This document shows, piece by piece, positions 43,334-52,313 of a stretch of DNA of 64,000 nt (position 1 is the stretch's first letter; every line of letters begins with the position of its first letter). The notes below the pieces were generated by a model. It searched no databases, was not told the origin of the DNA, and worked only from the letters and a program-made list of their open reading frames with translations. This stretch comes from Plantibacter sp. PA-3-X8 (GTDB lineage: Bacteria > Actinomycetota > Actinomycetes > Actinomycetales > Microbacteriaceae), in the NCBI RefSeq assembly GCF_003856975.1, contig NZ_CP033107.1, forward strand, positions 3,100,001 through 3,164,000, written 5' to 3'. Made by a program: the position numbers and the translations under genes.

Positions 43334-43354
43334 GCTCTCAGGGTATCGGTGCGA

Positions 43355-44398
43355 TCAGCCGATCGTCGCCGTGTCGATGACGAAGCGGTAGCGGACGTCG
43401 CTGCGGACCACGCGGTCGTAGGCGCCCTCGACCTCGTCGGCACCGATGAGCTCGATCTGCGAGCCGATGCCGTGCTCGGCGCAGAAGTCGAGCATCTCCT
43501 GCGTCTCGCGGATGCCGCCGATGTTCGAGCCGGCGAGCGAGCGGCGGCCACCGACGAGCGAGAACACCCGGAACTGCTGCGTGTTCTCGGGCAGTCCGAC
43601 GAAGACCATCGAGCCGTTGAGCTTGAGCGTCGACAGGTAGGCGTCGATGTCGAGGTCGGCGGAGACCGTGTTGATGATGAGGTCGAAGCGTCCGCGGAGC
43701 GACTTCAGGGTGCCCTCTTCACCGGTCGCGTAGTAGTGGTCGGCCCCGAAGCGCTTGCCGTCCTCCTCCTTCGAGGTCGTCTGGCTGAGCACGGTCACCT
43801 CTGCGCCGAGGGCGTGGGCGATCTTGACGCCCATGTGACCGAGGCCACCCATCCCGACGATGGCGACCTGCTTGCCGGGACCGGCGCCCCAGTGCTTCAA
43901 CGGCGAGTAGGTGGTGATGCCGGCGCACAGCAGGGGTGCCGCGACGTCGAGCTCGATGCCCTCGGGGATGCTCAGCACATAGTTCTCGTCGGCGACGATC
44001 TGCTTGCTGTAGCCGCCGTACGTGGGCTCGCCGTCGTACTCACGGCCGTTGTAGGTGGCGACGTTGCCCTTCAGGCAGAACTGCTCCTCGCCGGCGAGGC
44101 AGTTCTCGCACTCGCGGCAGGAGTCGACGAAGCAGCCGATGCCGACGCGGTCGCCGACCTGGTGCTTGGTGACCGCGTCGCCCACCTCGGTGACGATGCC
44201 GGCGATCTCGTGGCCGGGGACCATCGGGAAGATGGCCTTGCCCCATTCCTCGCGGGCCTGGTGGATGTCGCTGTGACAGATGCCGGCGTAGTGGACGTCG
44301 ATGACGACGTCGTTGGCGCGCGGCGCACGGCGCTCGATGGTGCCGACCTCGAAAGGCGCGTCGGCGGTGGGCTTGATGATGGCGGCGACGGTGGTCAT
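43355..44398 (-). CDS. Zinc-dependent NAD(P) alcohol dehydrogenase
   Basis: A 347-residue medium-chain dehydrogenase of the cinnamyl-alcohol-dehydrogenase/YahK/AdhC type. Catalytic zinc: GICHSDIHQ (Cys) and GHEIAG (His). Structural zinc: [16 protein letters not shown] with four Cys. Rossmann loop: [12 protein letters not shown]. It probably reduces aldehydes with NADPH, as mycobacterial AdhC does. ATG follows GAGGAG. Its leader carries a C-rich element shared with two other genes. Confidence 0.9.
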   Translation of the reverse strand: MTTVAAIIKPTADAPFEVGTIERRAPRANDVVIDVHYAGICHSDIHQAREEWGKAIFPMVPGHEIAGIVTEVGDAVTKHQVGDRVGIGCFVDSCRECENCLAGEEQFCLKGNVATYNGREYDGEPTYGGYSKQIVADENYVLSIPEGIELDVAAPLLCAGITTYSPLKHWGAGPGKQVAIVGMGGLGHMGVKIAHALGAEVTVLSQTTSKEEDGKRFGADHYYATGEEGTLKSLRGRFDLIINTVSADLDIDAYLSTLKLNGSMVFVGLPENTQQFRVFSLVGGRRSLAGSNIGGIRETQEMLDFCAEHGIGSQIELIGADEVEGAYDRVVRSDVRYRFVIDTATIG

Positions 44399-44412
44399 AG
44401 GACTCCTCGGGC

Positions 44413-44428
44413 TGGGGGTGTTGGGGGT
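44413..44428 (-). promoter_or_regulatory. C-rich leader element of the alcohol dehydrogenase
   Basis: Read on the minus strand, ACCCCCAACACCCCCA lies 15-30 nt before the start codon, just upstream of the Shine-Dalgarno. It matches the element at 48262-48277 in 15 of 16 positions. The rest of the 261-bp gap to the HesB-like gene shows no gene or RNA I can recognise. Confidence 0.4.
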
Positions 44429-44659
44429 GCCGTGGGGCGGGATGCACGCGCCGGACAGCACGTTCGACGCTAGCAGCCCACTCCACCGGACGAACCCCCA
44501 AGGGACGATCACCCGAGCTGTGCTACGAGCGGCGCGGAGGTGTGAATCCCTGCAGAGTTGCTTGGCAGTTCCCGCAGAGGATCGGCCTCAGGGTGGCATC
44601 CTGCCCCGAACCCGAGCAAGGTGGGGAACTCGTATTCGCGAACGGAACGGAGAACACAC

Positions 44660-44980
44660 ATGCTCACCCTGACCGAGAACGCCGGCCGAGTCGTCAAGAC
44701 CCTCGCCGAGAACGCACCACTCACCCCGGGACTGGTCGTCCCGGACGACGCGTCGTCGCTCACGCACGGCGCCGGACTGCGCATCAGCAGCAGCTCCGAC
44801 GACAACAACTTCGAAGTCACCATGACGGCGACACCGCACGAGGCCGACCAGGTCATCGAGAGCGCCGGAGCCACCGTCTTCCTCGAGGAGACCGCAGCCG
44901 TCGCCCTGAGCGACGCGGTCCTCGATGCGCAGATCGACGAGCAGGGCGGCGTCCGCTTCGCCCTCGGCAAGGCCGAATAG
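44660..44980 (+). CDS. HesB/IscA-like protein without cysteines
   Basis: A 106-residue protein with an A-type carrier layout: N-terminal TLTENAGRVVKTL, a central GLRISSSSDDNNFEVTM where IscA has GLR followed by its core strands, and VFLEETAAVALSDAVLD. The three Cys that bind Fe-S in IscA/ErpA/HesB are all absent; the protein has no Cys at all. It therefore cannot carry clusters in the canonical way. ATG 44660 follows GGAG at eight bases. It stands alone and ends at a 15-bp terminator. Confidence 0.75.
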   Translation: MLTLTENAGRVVKTLAENAPLTPGLVVPDDASSLTHGAGLRISSSSDDNNFEVTMTATPHEADQVIESAGATVFLEETAAVALSDAVLDAQIDEQGGVRFALGKAE

Positions 44981-44995
44981 CGCCCTGATTCAGCA

Positions 44996-45028
44996 GAACG
45001 CCCGGTGATCCACGATCACCGGGCGTTC
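44996..45028. terminator. Bidirectional terminator after the HesB-like gene
   Basis: A perfect 15-bp inverted repeat (44996-45010 with 45014-45028), loop CAC, lies between two convergent genes. Confidence 0.85.
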
Positions 45029-45044
45029 GTGTGTCCGCGCGGGC

Positions 45045-46070
45045 TCAGTCCTCGGAGTGTCTGGCGCGACTCGGCTGCACCCGCGGCGGCTCGCCCGGCA
45101 TCTTCGGGAAGTCGGGAGGGAACGGGAGCTCGCCCAGTCCCTGCTCGAGGTCCCGCTCCCACCACTGCAGGAGGACGTCGATGCGCCCAGCGGTGTCGTG
45201 CATGCCGGCCCACGGGTCTCCGGTGGTCCGGAGTCGCTCCGGGACGGTCCGCACCGTGAAGGCGCCCGGATCGATCTCGGGGAGTTCGTCCCAGGTCACG
45301 GGGCACGAGACGGTCGCCGAGGCCAGCGCACGAGGGCTGTAGGCGCCGGCCATCGTCCGGTCGCGGTTCGCCTGGTTGTAGTCGACGAAGATGCGTTCAC
45401 CGCGCTCCTCCTTCCACCACGAGGTCGTGACGCGGTCGGGATCCCGTCGCTCCAGTTCCCGAGCCGCCGCGATCACGGCGTGCCTGACGTCGAGGAACTC
45501 GTGCTCCGGCACGATGGGCGCGAACACGTGGACACCTCGGTTGCCGGAGGTCTTCACGAACCCGGTCAGTCCGACCTCCGTCAGCAGCTCCCGCAGCGAG
45601 CCCGCAACGCGCACGGCGTCGGCGAAGTCGGTCCCCGGCTGCGGGTCGAGGTCGATCCGCAGTTCGTCGGGATGGTCGGTGTCCGATGCCCGTGACGGCC
45701 ACGGATGGAACACGACCGTGTTCATCTGCGCGGCCCAGACGACCGCAGCGGCCTCGTCGAGGACGAGTTGCGGATGCCGCCGGCCACTCGGATACACGAC
45801 GTCGACCGCCCGGACGTACTCGGGTGCTCCTTTCGGCGGGTTCTTCGAGAAGAACCATTCACCGTCCACACCGCCCGGGAACCGCTGGAGGGACACCGGG
45901 CGGTCGCCGTTGGCGGCGAGGAAGGCCGGCGCGACCTCGATGAGGTATTCCGCGAGCTCCCGCTTCGTGACACCGGACTCCTCCCAGAGCACGCGGTCGG
46001 GACTGGAGAGACGCACCTCGCGGTCGCCGTGCGGTCCGGGGACGGTGAGGACGATCGCGGTGCTGGCCAT
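45045..46070 (-). CDS. Stand-alone LigD-type polymerase/primase domain protein
   Basis: A 341-residue protein consisting only of the archaeo-eukaryotic-primase-like LigD polymerase domain. It has SSPDRVLWEESGVTKRELAE, RFPGGVDGEWFFSKNPPKG, the catalytic IDLDPQPGTDF and TSGNRGVHVFAPI. In mycobacteria similar stand-alone proteins (PolD1/PolD2, Prim-PolC) fill gaps or prime DNA in repair. It is separate from the three-domain LigD at 26.5 kb. ATG 46070 lies 7 nt after TACGGT, so it is probably leaderless. Confidence 0.88.
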   Translation of the reverse strand: MASTAIVLTVPGPHGDREVRLSSPDRVLWEESGVTKRELAEYLIEVAPAFLAANGDRPVSLQRFPGGVDGEWFFSKNPPKGAPEYVRAVDVVYPSGRRHPQLVLDEAAAVVWAAQMNTVVFHPWPSRASDTDHPDELRIDLDPQPGTDFADAVRVAGSLRELLTEVGLTGFVKTSGNRGVHVFAPIVPEHEFLDVRHAVIAAARELERRDPDRVTTSWWKEERGERIFVDYNQANRDRTMAGAYSPRALASATVSCPVTWDELPEIDPGAFTVRTVPERLRTTGDPWAGMHDTAGRIDVLLQWWERDLEQGLGELPFPPDFPKMPGEPPRVQPSRARHSED

Positions 46071-46188
46071 GTCGGACACCGTACGCGCCCTACCCGGCGT
46101 GGTCACGAGGGTGGTGCTCGTCGCCGCAGCGGAGTAGAACGAGACCTGTCCATCGAACCCGCCGTCACCACCCTGCCGAGGAGCCACC

Positions 46189-46737
46189 ATGCGCGAGGTC
46201 CACGCCTCACTCTTCCAATCCGTCGACGGCGTCGTCGAGTCGCCCGATCAGTGGCAGTTCGACCACTTCGACGCCGACATGGGCGCCATGATGACCGAGG
46301 CGATCGCTCCGATCGACGACGTCCTGCTCGGCCGCGTGAGCTACGAGCAGTGGAGCGGGTTCTGGCCGACGGTCGGCGACGACGATCCGTTCGGCTCCTT
46401 CATCAACCCCGTCCGGAAGCACGTCGCATCACGCACTCTGGCGGGCCCGTTGTCCTGGGAGAACGCGACGCTCATCCCCGGCACGCTCGAGTCCTTCGTC
46501 GACGAGCTCAAGCAGCAGGAGGGCGGGCGCATCGCGGTGCAGGCGAGCATCTCCGTGGTGCGGCAGCTCCTCTTCGCCGGTCTGCTCGACCGGCTCACCC
46601 TCATGATCCACCCCGTCGTCGCCGGTGCCGGGCGTCATCTGTTCGAACCGAGCGACCCGGTGACACGCCTGGAGCTCGTCCACTCGGTGCGGACGAGCTC
46701 CGGCAACGTGCTCTCGACGTACGCTCCCCGCGCCTAG
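46189..46737 (+). CDS. RibD C-terminal/dihydrofolate-reductase-fold protein
   Basis: A 182-residue protein of the DHFR-like family (RibD C-terminal domain type). Features: SLFQSVDGVVESPDQW at the N-terminus, DVLLGRVSYEQWSGFWP, SFVDELKQQEGGRIAVQASI, and LTLMIHPVVAGAGRHLF. These bind NADPH; most stand-alone members are not true dihydrofolate reductases. GAGGAG precedes the ATG. Divergent from the polymerase-domain gene. Confidence 0.85.
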   Translation: MREVHASLFQSVDGVVESPDQWQFDHFDADMGAMMTEAIAPIDDVLLGRVSYEQWSGFWPTVGDDDPFGSFINPVRKHVASRTLAGPLSWENATLIPGTLESFVDELKQQEGGRIAVQASISVVRQLLFAGLLDRLTLMIHPVVAGAGRHLFEPSDPVTRLELVHSVRTSSGNVLSTYAPRA

Positions 46738-46758
46738 GCGGGTCGCCGCACGGCCGAC

Positions 46759-48240
46759 TCAGCCCAGGTGGACGGCCTGCTGGTCGCCCGAGGGCAGGAG
46801 GTCCTCCTTGCGACCGCGGATGCAGACGATGGCGATGACGCTCGCGATCACGAGGCCGACCGCGGCCGCGATGAACGCCGCCGAGTAGCCCTGGGTGAAC
46901 GCCACGAGCTGCGACGCCTGATCGGTGACCGTCGCCTGGTCGGTGACACTCGCGTAGACCGTGGTGAAGACCGACAGGCCGATCGACCCACCGATCTGCA
47001 TGGAGGCGTTCGCCGTGGCGGAGGCCGCACCGGCGTCGTGCGGGGCGACACCCGTCAGCGCGAGGTTCTGCATCGGGACGAAGATCATCGCCATGCCGAT
47101 CCCGAGCACGAGGAGCGCCGGCAGCACCTGGACGAAGTAGTCGCCGTCGGCCGTGATGCGGCTGAGGTACACGAGGGCGGCCGCCGCGATGAGCGGACCG
47201 ATGATGAGCAGCGGGCGCGGGCCGATGGCCGGCAGGAGCTTCGTGGCGATCGGGGCGACGATCATGATCGCGACGGTCATCGGGAGGGTCGCGATGCCGG
47301 CCTCGAGCGGCGGGAAGCCGAGCACGATCTGCAGGTGGAACGTCAGGTAGAGCAGGGCCCCGATCATGACGCTGCCGACGATCATCTGCATGAGGAAGGC
47401 ACCGCCGCGGACCCGGTCCGCCACGATGCGCAGCGGGAGCAGGGGCTGCGCGACACGCATCTCGATGAAGACGAAGAGGGAGAGGAGTCCCGCACCGAGC
47501 GCGAGGAAGCCGATGGTGTCGGCGCTGCCCCAGCCGCCCTCGGCGAGCGTGAAGCCGTAGACGAGGGCGCCGAGGCCCAGGATGACCGTGATCGCGCCGA
47601 GCCAGTCGTAGCGGTTGTCGCCCTCGGCCTTGCTCTCGGTCACGAGGATGAGGCCGGCGATGAGTCCGACGATCACGAACGGCACGTTGACGAGGAGGCA
47701 CCAGCGCCAATCGACGAACTCGGTGAGCACGCCGCCGAGGATGAGGCCGACGGCCGCTCCCGCACCGGCGACGGTGCCGAAGACGGCGAAGGCCGTGTTG
47801 CGGTCGCGTCCGTGGGAGAAGGTGACGGTGAGGAGCGCGAGTGCGGCGGGTGCCATGAGCGCTGCGAACACACCCTGCAGGCCGCGGGCGATGATGAGCT
47901 CGGTCCCGCTCTGGGCGAACCCGCCGAAGGCCGATGCGGCGCCGAAGCCGACCATGCCGACCAGGTAGGTGCGCTTCCGGCCCCAGTAGTCGGCGATGCG
48001 GCCACCGAGCAGCAGCAGGGCGCCGAACGCGAGGGCGTAGGCCGTGACGACCCACTGACGCTGCGTGTCGGACAGCTCGAGCTCCTGCTGGGCTGCCGGA
48101 AGGGCGATGTTCACGATCGTGCCGTCGAGGACGACGATGAGCTGCGTCATCGCGAGGACGACGAGGACCCACCAGCGGCGGGCCGGGGAACCGGACGGTG
48201 CTTTGGTGGGATGCGATGCGGTGGCTGCGGATGCAGACAA
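46759..48240 (-). CDS. MFS transporter, DHA2 (EmrB/QacA-like) family
   Basis: A 493-residue transporter with about 14 helices. Motifs include VVLDGTIVNIALPAAQ in helix 1, LLLGGRIADYWGRKRTY (motif A) and GAGAAVGLILGGVLTEF (motif C). I chose TTG 48240, giving SASAATASHPTK at the N-terminus, because GGAGG lies six bases upstream. TATCCT at about 48371 may be the -10, giving a ~125-nt leader with a C-rich element. Substrate unknown. Confidence 0.86.
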   Translation of the reverse strand: MSASAATASHPTKAPSGSPARRWWVLVVLAMTQLIVVLDGTIVNIALPAAQQELELSDTQRQWVVTAYALAFGALLLLGGRIADYWGRKRTYLVGMVGFGAASAFGGFAQSGTELIIARGLQGVFAALMAPAALALLTVTFSHGRDRNTAFAVFGTVAGAGAAVGLILGGVLTEFVDWRWCLLVNVPFVIVGLIAGLILVTESKAEGDNRYDWLGAITVILGLGALVYGFTLAEGGWGSADTIGFLALGAGLLSLFVFIEMRVAQPLLPLRIVADRVRGGAFLMQMIVGSVMIGALLYLTFHLQIVLGFPPLEAGIATLPMTVAIMIVAPIATKLLPAIGPRPLLIIGPLIAAAALVYLSRITADGDYFVQVLPALLVLGIGMAMIFVPMQNLALTGVAPHDAGAASATANASMQIGGSIGLSVFTTVYASVTDQATVTDQASQLVAFTQGYSAAFIAAAVGLVIASVIAIVCIRGRKEDLLPSGDQQAVHLG

Positions 48241-48261
48241 GGAGGACCTCCGTGCGAGGGG

Positions 48262-48277
48262 TGGGGGTGCTGGGGGT
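48262..48277 (-). promoter_or_regulatory. C-rich leader element of the DHA2 pump
   Basis: On the minus strand ACCCCCAGCACCCCCA lies 22-37 nt before the TTG start, close to the Shine-Dalgarno. The Shine-Dalgarno itself is in the self-complementary GGAGGTCCTCC (48241-48251). Confidence 0.4.
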
Positions 48278-48413
48278 TTCCAGCCCCAGATCGATGCTCG
48301 GCACACGGCGCGAGTGCAGCACGGTGCGGACGATCAACCACCCCAACCACGAAGTCGGGCAGAGGACCAGGATAGCGGATGCCGACGTCGCTGCACCCGT
48401 GAGGCCACGCGGA

Positions 48414-49355
48414 TCACTCGGAGGTGACGAGCTCCAGGACGGCCTCCGGGTGTTCCACCGCCGCGAAGTGCCCGGTCGCCGGCAGTGTGCGCAGTCGGAG
48501 GTCCGGGACGAGGGCGGTGAGGACGGCTGTGTCGTCGGGCCCGATGAAGACGTCACGGTCGCCCATCATGCCGCGGACGGGACACCGCACGCCGCGCCAG
48601 ACGTGCAGGTCGTAGGCGGCGGCCGCGCGGGCAGCCAGGAGGAACGACGCCGGCCGGACGTCGGCTGCGAGCGCGTCGACGACCGACCGGTCGAGGTCCC
48701 GGCGTCGTCCGAACAGCGGCGACATGAGCGGTGCGAGCAGGCCGATCCGGTTCAGCGCGCGGACGAGTCCCGGCCCGCGTTCGCCGAGTGCCTGCAGCAC
48801 GCGCATGCCGAGGAGCATGCCCGCGAACCACGGGAGCCGGGCGCCGCCACCGACCGGCTGGCGGATCGCCTCGACGACTCCGATCCCCGTCGGCGAGACG
48901 AGGTCGACCCGGATCGTCGCCTCGGGCTCGCGGACGGCGAGGTCGAGCGCGACGAACCCGCCGAGCGAGTGCCCGACGACGCGCCAGGACCGGTAGCCGA
49001 GCGAGCGAGCGACGGTCGCGACGGCTGCGGAGAGGTCTCCGACCGTCACCGGGTCGGCGGTGGGCAGAGCCGACTCGCCCCACCCCGGGAGGTCCACGGC
49101 GATGACGTCGTCGACGACCGCGCCCCGCTCGTCGTCGGCACGGAGGAGGGGTGACCACGTGGTCCAGGAGCCGGCGGCGCCGTGCAGCAGGATCATGGCC
49201 GGTCCGCCCGCTTCGCGACCCGCCCGGACGGTGACCGGTCCGATGTCGGTGTCCACCGTGACGCGTCGCAGGCCGAGCGCGGTCGCGTCGGCGGTGATCA
49301 CGGAGGGGTCGTCCGGCGGGGCAGGACGCGAGGAGTTCACGGGCATGCGTGTCAT
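48414..49355 (-). CDS. Alpha/beta-fold hydrolase
   Basis: A 313-residue hydrolase. Oxyanion region ILLHGAAGSW, nucleophile elbow VGHSLGGF (Ser), acid in MMGDRDVFIGPDD, and His in PATGHFAAVEHPE form a full triad. A lid region with hydrophobic helices lies between them. ATG 49355 or the ATG three codons later (49346) could start it; neither has a clear Shine-Dalgarno. No substrate can be assigned. Confidence 0.82.
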   Translation of the reverse strand: MTRMPVNSSRPAPPDDPSVITADATALGLRRVTVDTDIGPVTVRAGREAGGPAMILLHGAAGSWTTWSPLLRADDERGAVVDDVIAVDLPGWGESALPTADPVTVGDLSAAVATVARSLGYRSWRVVGHSLGGFVALDLAVREPEATIRVDLVSPTGIGVVEAIRQPVGGGARLPWFAGMLLGMRVLQALGERGPGLVRALNRIGLLAPLMSPLFGRRRDLDRSVVDALAADVRPASFLLAARAAAAYDLHVWRGVRCPVRGMMGDRDVFIGPDDTAVLTALVPDLRLRTLPATGHFAAVEHPEAVLELVTSE

Positions 49356-49462
49356 TCGGAAACGAGGTACCGCTCGGATCGGTGCTCGATCGACGACGCC
49401 GGTCCCCCGGTGCGGCGCGCAACCCCCCTTCCGGTCGGGAACCCGGCCGCTACCGTGGTCTG

Positions 49463-50299
49463 ATGCCTGAGAACGCACGCGCCGCCGCAGACCAAGCCGC
49501 TGGAACCGCACAGAACAGCACGACCCTCCGCACCCTCGCCCGCACCGGCCACGCCGTCAACGGATTGCTCCACGTCCTCATCGGCGGGATCGCGATCTCC
49601 ATCGCCCTGTCCGGCGCGGGCGGTGGATCCGGCGGCGGCGGTGACGCGGACCAATCGGGTGCGCTCAAGACGCTTGCAGGCACGCCCGGCGGGATCGTGA
49701 TCATCTGGGTCGTCGCCGTCGGATTGTTCGCCCTCGGTCTCTGGACGGCGATGTCCGCCTTCCTCGTGCGCGAATCCGACACCCGCAAGCGGTGGAGCAA
49801 GCGGATCTCGACCGCCGGACGCGCGATCGCCTACCTCGCCGTCGGATCGACCGCGCTGACCTTCGCCCTCGGCGGCAGCCAGGACTCCTCGCAGTCCAGC
49901 CAGGGCCTCACGGCGACCCTCCTGTCCTCCCCCGGTGGGGTGTTCGTCGTCATCGTCGTCGGCCTCGTGGTCATCGGCATCGGCGGCTTCTTCGTCTTCA
50001 AGGGCGTCACGCGGAAGTTCCTCGAGGACGTCCACCCGCCCACCGGCACGACGAAGCGCGCCGTCGTCGTCCTCGGGGTCGTCGGATGGGTCGCGAAGGG
50101 CGTCGCGCTCGTCACGGTCGGGATCCTCTTCATCGTCGCCGCTGCGACCCAGGACCCCGAGAAGGCCTCCGGCATGGACGGCGCCATCTCGGCATTGGCC
50201 GCGCTCCCGTTCGGCGTCGTCATCCTGCTCGTGGTCGGCGTCGGGCTCATCGCCTACGGACTCTTCTGCGGTGCCCGGGCGCGCTGGGGCAGCCTCTAG
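49463..50299 (+). CDS. DUF1206-family membrane protein
   Basis: A 278-residue membrane protein with six helices arranged as three two-helix repeats, as in DUF1206. Each repeat opens with a related stretch: ARTGHAVNGLLHVLIG (about 29-44), STAGRAIAYLAVGSTAL and GVVGWVAKGVALVTVG. Function unknown. TACCGT lies exactly 6 nt before the ATG and there is no Shine-Dalgarno, so the mRNA is probably leaderless. Confidence 0.85.
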   Translation: MPENARAAADQAAGTAQNSTTLRTLARTGHAVNGLLHVLIGGIAISIALSGAGGGSGGGGDADQSGALKTLAGTPGGIVIIWVVAVGLFALGLWTAMSAFLVRESDTRKRWSKRISTAGRAIAYLAVGSTALTFALGGSQDSSQSSQGLTATLLSSPGGVFVVIVVGLVVIGIGGFFVFKGVTRKFLEDVHPPTGTTKRAVVVLGVVGWVAKGVALVTVGILFIVAAATQDPEKASGMDGAISALAALPFGVVILLVVGVGLIAYGLFCGARARWGSL

Positions 50300-50391
50300 G
50301 ACGGTGAGGCGGACGCCTCGGGCGACGACGCGGACGGGTCGGCTCCAGACCATGTCCTGCAAACGCTTGCGTTGCGACTACCGTTAGGAGT

Positions 50392-52230
50392 ATGACGTCT
50401 TCTGATTCCACGACGCAGCCCGAGGCGGAACCCGCCGGCGCTACGCAGACCTTCTCCGACCTCGGCCTCGACGACGCGGTGCTCAAGGTACTCAAGGACG
50501 TCGGCTACGAGACCCCGTCCGCCATCCAGGCGGCCACCATCCCGCTGCTGCTCGAGGGACGCGACGTCGTCGGCCTCGCACAGACGGGCACCGGCAAGAC
50601 CGCGGCGTTCGCCCTGCCGATCCTGTCCCGCCTCGACATCACGCAGAAGACGCCGCAGGCGCTCGTCCTCGCACCGACCCGTGAGCTCGCCCTCCAGGTC
50701 TGCGAGGCGTTCGAGAAGTACGCCACGCACCTGCGCGGCGTCCATGTCCTGCCCGTCTACGGCGGCCAGGGCTACGGCGTCCAGCTGTCGGCCCTCCGTC
50801 GCGGTGTCCACATCGTCGTCGGCACGCCGGGTCGCATCATGGACCACTTGGAGAAGGGCACCCTCGACCTCACGGAGCTCAAATACCTCGTGCTCGACGA
50901 GGCCGACGAGATGCTGAAGATGGGCTTCGCCGAGGACGTCGAGACGATCCTGGCCGACACCCCGAAGGACAAGCAGGTCGCGCTGTTCTCCGCGACGATG
51001 CCGTCGTCCATCCGTCGCATCTCCGCGAAGTACCTGAACAACCCGGAAGAGATCACGGTCAAGACGAAGACCACGACCTCGGCCAGCATCACGCAGCGCT
51101 ACCTGACGGTCTCGTACCCGCAGAAGGTCGACGCCCTGACCCGCATCCTCGAGACCGAGAACTTCAGCGCGATGATCATCTTCACGCGCACGAAGAACGA
51201 GACCGAGACGCTCGCGGAGAAGCTCCGGGCGCGCGGCTACTCGGCGGCCGCCATCAACGGCGACGTCGCCCAGGTGCAGCGCGAGCGGACCGTCAACCAG
51301 CTGAAGGCCGGCAAGCTCGACATCCTCGTCGCGACCGATGTCGCCGCGCGCGGTCTCGACGTCGAGCGCATCAGCCACGTCGTCAACTACGACATCCCCG
51401 TCGACACCGAGTCCTACGTGCACCGCATCGGCCGCACGGGCCGCGCCGGACGCACTGGTGACGCGATCAGCTTCGTCACGCCGCGCGAGCGCCACCTCCT
51501 GAAGGCCATCGAGCGGGCCACCCGCCAGCCGCTCACGCAGATGCAGCTGCCGAGCGTCGACGATGTCAACGCCACGCGCCTCACCCGCTTCGACGACGCG
51601 ATCACCGAGGCACTCGGCCAGACCGACCGCATCGAGCGCTTCCGCGAGATCATCGGCCACTACGTCTCCCACCACGACGTCCCGGAGGCCGACGTCGCCG
51701 CGGCCCTGGCCGTCGTCTCCCAGGGCGAGACGCCGCTGCTCCTCTCGGCCGAGGACGAGCGCCGCCGCCGCGAGGAGTTCGACAACACCAACCGTGGCAA
51801 CGACCGCGCCGGTCGCGACCGTCGTGACTCCGGCGACCGCGGCTCACGCTTCGACCGCGGCGACCGCGGCGACCGCGGCGATCAGGGCGACCGTCCCGAG
51901 CGTCGCAGCCGTCCGTCCAGCGGACCGATGGCTCCGTACCGCATCGCGGTGGGTCGTCGCCAGAAGGTCGACCCGCGTCAGATCGTGGGCGCGCTCGCGA
52001 ACGAGGGCGGTCTGAAACGCGAGGACTTCGGCGCGATCCAGATCAAGCCGGACTTCTCGATCGTCGAACTGCCGGCGAGCCTCGGCAACGACGTCTTCGA
52101 CCGTCTCGAGAACACCCGCATCAGCGGCAAGCTCATCGAGCTCCGTCCCGACCGTGGCGGTCCCGCCCGCCGACGCGACGACGAGGGTGGCACGAGCGGC
52201 GGCTCGTACGACCGCAAGCCGCGTTCCTAG
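50392..52230 (+). CDS. deaD: DEAD-box ATP-dependent RNA helicase (DeaD/CsdA type)
   Basis: A 612-residue helicase. Q motif ETPSAIQAATIP, motif I AQTGTGKTAAF, DEAD in VLDEADEML, motif III SATMP, motif V ATDVAARGLD and motif VI HRIGRTGRAGR are all intact. After the helicase core there is an Arg/Asp/Gly-rich segment with repeated DRG units (about 475-505), then a DbpA-type RNA-binding domain (about 515-595). It likely unwinds structured RNA in ribosome assembly or cold adaptation. TACCGT is 7 nt before the ATG and TAGGAG overlaps, so either start mode is possible. Confidence 0.95.
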   Translation: MTSSDSTTQPEAEPAGATQTFSDLGLDDAVLKVLKDVGYETPSAIQAATIPLLLEGRDVVGLAQTGTGKTAAFALPILSRLDITQKTPQALVLAPTRELALQVCEAFEKYATHLRGVHVLPVYGGQGYGVQLSALRRGVHIVVGTPGRIMDHLEKGTLDLTELKYLVLDEADEMLKMGFAEDVETILADTPKDKQVALFSATMPSSIRRISAKYLNNPEEITVKTKTTTSASITQRYLTVSYPQKVDALTRILETENFSAMIIFTRTKNETETLAEKLRARGYSAAAINGDVAQVQRERTVNQLKAGKLDILVATDVAARGLDVERISHVVNYDIPVDTESYVHRIGRTGRAGRTGDAISFVTPRERHLLKAIERATRQPLTQMQLPSVDDVNATRLTRFDDAITEALGQTDRIERFREIIGHYVSHHDVPEADVAAALAVVSQGETPLLLSAEDERRRREEFDNTNRGNDRAGRDRRDSGDRGSRFDRGDRGDRGDQGDRPERRSRPSSGPMAPYRIAVGRRQKVDPRQIVGALANEGGLKREDFGAIQIKPDFSIVELPASLGNDVFDRLENTRISGKLIELRPDRGGPARRRDDEGGTSGGSYDRKPRS

Positions 52231-52241
52231 CTCGCACGCAC

Positions 52242-52289
52242 ACGACGAGGGCCGGACGGAATCCCAGGATTCCGTCCGGCCCTCGTCGT
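52242..52289. terminator. Strong bidirectional terminator after deaD
   Basis: A 23-bp perfect inverted repeat (52242-52264 with 52267-52289) lies between the convergent deaD and PepSY genes. The centre is only CA, so the innermost pairs must open to make a loop. Confidence 0.9.
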
Positions 52290-52313
52290 TCCGCACCCGG
52301 CGGGGTGCGTCCG

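Noticed and set aside
41960..44473. 837-residue plus-strand open frame opposite the MFS and dehydrogenase genes
   Set aside because: Antisense to two genes with complete motifs; highly charged low-complexity translation.
44399..44659. Possible riboswitch or tRNA in the gap before the HesB-like gene
   Set aside because: No tRNA arms or T-loop and no recognised riboswitch core; only the C-rich element and promoters.
46768..48375. 535-residue plus-strand frame antisense to the DHA2 pump
   Set aside because: Asp/Glu/Arg-rich shadow of a membrane-protein gene; no motifs.
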